Below, piece after piece: positions 12,948 to 14,703 of a DNA stretch of 14,703 nt. The translations under genes and the position numbers were made by a program. The stretch's first letter is position 1. The number at the start of each line of letters is the position of its first letter. The stretch is from an uncultured Collinsella sp. (GTDB lineage: Bacteria > Actinomycetota > Coriobacteriia > Coriobacteriales > Coriobacteriaceae). The notes under the pieces are model-generated. The model saw only the letters and a program-made list of their open reading frames with translations, ran no database searches and was not told where the DNA came from. The stretch lies in assembly GCA_958348565.1 (NCBI GenBank), contig CATVZP010000045.1, forward strand, positions 1 through 14,703, in the 5' to 3' direction.

Positions 12948-14703
12948 ATGAATCGTCTCAAAGCGTCTGCAGCTTTGATTTGCACGCTTTTAATAGCTTG
13001 GTCGCAAATCATTCAGCCTTACTGTGCATACGCGTTGTCTGCCCAATCCGTCGCTTCTTCACAGTCGGTGCAGCAATCATCGAATGACTGCGGATTTCAA
13101 GGTGAAAGCTCTCAGGATGGGCGGGGCGACGCCTTGGGTTCTCAGGGTGTAACCGAGTGGTATGGTGACGCTGCGGACGCTGCTCGTTCGGATGGGGGCT
13201 CAGGCTCAGTTTCTGATGATCAGTCTGGAATCGGGACAGACGAGTCGGACGTTGACGATTCTGCTGGCGAGGCCTCGGCGGATGATTCCATACAGGCGGA
13301 TTCTCCTGAAGCTGACTCTTTGGAGCCGAATTCCTGGCGTTATGAGAACGGCTTGCTTATTGATGCTGTCTCCGATGGCATCGATGCACAGTCTTTGGCT
13401 GACGAAGCTTTGTCCAATGGTGCCGTTGCGCGTGGTATCGATGTCAGCAACTTTCAGGGGACGATTGACTGGAATCAGGTTAAAGCCGCTGGAATAGAAT
13501 TTGCCATTCTCAAGGTCGGCCCTGTTTACGGCAAACCCGATTCAACGTTTGAACGAAACGCTACCGAATGCGAACGTCTCGGGATTCCTTACGGTGTCTA
13601 CTATTACTCCTATGCTCGTTCTGTAGCGGATGCAAATAAAGAAGCCGATCGAACGCTTGCTTGGCTCGGTGGCCATCATCCGTCGCTTCCCGTTTATTAC
13701 GATCTTGAGGATAACTATATCTTGCAGGATCCGAATTTCAGCAAAGATAAGCTCGCTCAGATTGCGCAGACTTTTTGTAACCGTATGGAGGCCGTTGGCT
13801 TTAAATCTGGCATTTATGCAAACCTTAACTGGTTTAACAACTATCTGAACTCTCCGTCGCTGAGCGGTTATGACCATTGGGTCGCTCAGTACAATTGGCG
13901 TTGTGACTATGCCGGTAGCTACAGTTTCTGGCAGTACTCAAGCAGCGGTAATGTCCCGGGCGTTAACGGACGCTGCGACATGAACTACTGCTTTAATGGG
14001 TCTTTTCTCAACGTTGATGACGGTAAGATGCATATCCAATATGAAGCACATGTTTCTAATATAGGCTGGATGAGCAGTAAAAGAGATGGATCAACTGCGG
14101 GCACAACGGGACAGTCGAAGGCCGTGGAAGATCTTAAAGTCAGTATTCTGAATCCCGAGGAAGATGGTTCTGTCCAGATCGACGCCCATGTCTCGGGCAT
14201 CGGCTGGCAGGGATGGGACACCCCCTCGGCGTCCGAGGGCGGCACCACCGGACAGGGCCGCGCCGTCGAGGCCGTGCGCCTGAGGCTCACGGGCTCCCTC
14301 GCGAAGGACTACGACGTCTACTACCGCGTCCACGCCTCCAACATCGGCTGGATGGCCTGGGCAAAGGACGGCGAGGAGGCCGGCACCACGGGCTTCGGCA
14401 GGAGCGTCGAGGCCGTCCAGATCAGGCTCGTCAAGAAGGGCGACGCCGCCCCCTCGTCCGACGGCGCCAACGTCGACTACGCCTTCAAGAAGAAGCCCAT
14501 GTCCCTGACCTACCGCGCCCACGTCTCCAACGTGGGCTGGCAGGGCGCCGTGTCCGACGGCGCGACCGCCGGCACCACCGGCCGCGGCCTCGCCCTCGAG
14601 GACCTTAAGCTTTCGATCGACAGCTCCGACTACTCGGACGGGTCGGCCGTCCAGATCGACGCCCATGTCTCGGGCATCGGCTGGCAGGGATGGGACACCC
14701 CCT
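12948..14703 (+). CDS. Secreted GH25 lysozyme with ChW repeats (C-terminus beyond window)
   Basis: The frame is open from the ATG at 12948 (GGGGGA upstream) to the right edge, 585 residues, and continues outside. Residues 1-30 are a signal peptide (MNRLK, hydrophobic core, AYA). Residues about 31-160 are a Ser/Asp/Gln-rich linker. Residues about 161-355 are a complete GH25 muramidase: RGIDVSNFQGTIDW with Asp165, YYSYARS, then YYDLED with Asp252 and Glu254 as the catalytic pair. FWQYSSSGNVPGVNGRCDMNY closes the domain. GH25 enzymes cleave the beta-1,4 bond between MurNAc and GlcNAc. ChW repeats follow from about 360 (units reading AHVSNIGWM, AHVSGIGWQGW, YDVYYRVHASNIGW), again with a period of three. 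Codons 1-408 have moderate to low GC; from Val409 codon use turns extremely GC-rich. It is tandem to the NlpC/P60 ChW gene, so the two may target the same wall polymer. Confidence 0.9.
   Translation, partial: MNRLKASAALICTLLIAWSQIIQPYCAYALSAQSVASSQSVQQSSNDCGFQGESSQDGRGDALGSQGVTEWYGDAADAARSDGGSGSVSDDQSGIGTDESDVDDSAGEASADDSIQADSPEADSLEPNSWRYENGLLIDAVSDGIDAQSLADEALSNGAVARGIDVSNFQGTIDWNQVKAAGIEFAILKVGPVYGKPDSTFERNATECERLGIPYGVYYYSYARSVADANKEADRTLAWLGGHHPSLPVYYDLEDNYILQDPNFSKDKLAQIAQTFCNRMEAVGFKSGIYANLNWFNNYLNSPSLSGYDHWVAQYNWRCDYAGSYSFWQYSSSGNVPGVNGRCDMNYCFNGSFLNVDDGKMHIQYEAHVSNIGWMSSKRDGSTAGTTGQSKAVEDLKVSILNPEEDGSVQIDAHVSGIGWQGWDTPSASEGGTTGQGRAVEAVRLRLTGSLAKDYDVYYRVHASNIGWMAWAKDGEEAGTTGFGRSVEAVQIRLVKKGDAAPSSDGANVDYAFKKKPMSLTYRAHVSNVGWQGAVSDGATAGTTGRGLALEDLKLSIDSSDYSDGSAVQIDAHVSGIGWQGWDTP
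14172..14226 (+). repeat. 55-base direct repeat, copy 1
   Basis: This segment is identical to 14649-14703 over 55 bases, with a period of 477 bases (159 codons, one ChW triplet). It encodes VQIDAHVSGIGWQGWDTP. Its first base is the point where low-GC coding changes to GC-rich coding, and the base before it differs between copies. Confidence 0.85.
14649..14703 (+). repeat. 55-base direct repeat, copy 2 (cut by window edge)
   Basis: It is identical to copy 1 and in the same reading frame. The identity reaches the last base of the window, so the true repeat is longer and may be part of a tandem array of 477-base units. Confidence 0.85.

Larger units (their letters stand above)
10433..14171. other. 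Low-GC block between two very GC-rich ChW coding segments
   Basis: By direct count, 10321-10380 has 51/60 G+C and 10441-10500 has 24/60. At the other end, 14041-14100 has 25/60 and 14221-14280 has 50/60. Both switches lie inside intact reading frames: after Asp233 of the NlpC/P60 gene and before Val409 of the GH25 gene. The block holds most of the first gene, the intergenic region and the start of the second. The left boundary is known only to within about 10 bases; the right one is sharp. Confidence 0.7.

Overview
The window looks like chromosome from a high-GC, gut-type actinobacterium of the class Coriobacteriia, most likely Collinsella or a close relative. This is inferred from GC-rich codon use in the housekeeping genes, a sufC-sufB-sufD operon divergent from an Rrf2 regulator, sortase-anchored and ChW-repeat surface proteins, and the overall gene style. 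No rRNA, tRNA, CRISPR array or insertion sequence was recognised.

Left part (1-4266). A leftward sufC-sufB-sufD operon for Fe-S cluster assembly runs off the left edge inside sufD. It diverges from a rightward Rrf2-family gene carrying three spaced cysteines, likely the Fe-S-sensing regulator of suf. The shared intergenic region holds an inverted repeat that covers the predicted suf -35 box, and a second inverted repeat nearer the regulator. Directly behind the regulator, with an 8-base gap, sit a minimal nucleotidyltransferase and an overlapping HEPN-like partner that carry the GSX10DXD and RX4HXY motifs of MntA/HepT toxin-antitoxin pairs.

Middle part (4267-9730). A secreted protein combines a lysozyme-like domain (resembling the VgrG3 C-terminal muramidase fold), a long Ser/Gly/Asp linker and a variant sortase signal (MPKTG). 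It ends in a strong intrinsic terminator. A GTG-started AAA-ATPase-like/PD-(D/E)XK-like protein follows, with key catalytic residues apparently lost from both domains. Next are two decayed glycosyltransferase remnants placed head to head, each lacking its N-terminal part; the rightward one has two in-frame TAG stops.

Right part (9731-14703). Two consecutive secreted cell-wall hydrolases are built from ChW repeats. The first has a signal peptide, 15 ChW repeats in five triplets and a C-terminal NlpC/P60 peptidase. The second has a signal peptide, a GH25 lysozyme domain and ChW repeats that run off the right edge. Base composition changes abruptly inside both reading frames. The 5' part of the first gene and the 3' part of the second are extremely GC-rich (60-base stretches of 83-85% GC). 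The roughly 3.7 kb between them is much poorer in GC (40-45% in sampled 60-base stretches). The second switch falls exactly where a 55-base perfect direct repeat begins. This mosaic, which suggests recombination between ChW paralogues (or an assembly chimera), is the most unusual feature of the window.

Taken together, the right two thirds is a surface and cell-wall remodelling region: three predicted peptidoglycan-acting exoproteins plus relics of surface-glycan glycosyltransferases, next to a conserved Fe-S assembly locus.
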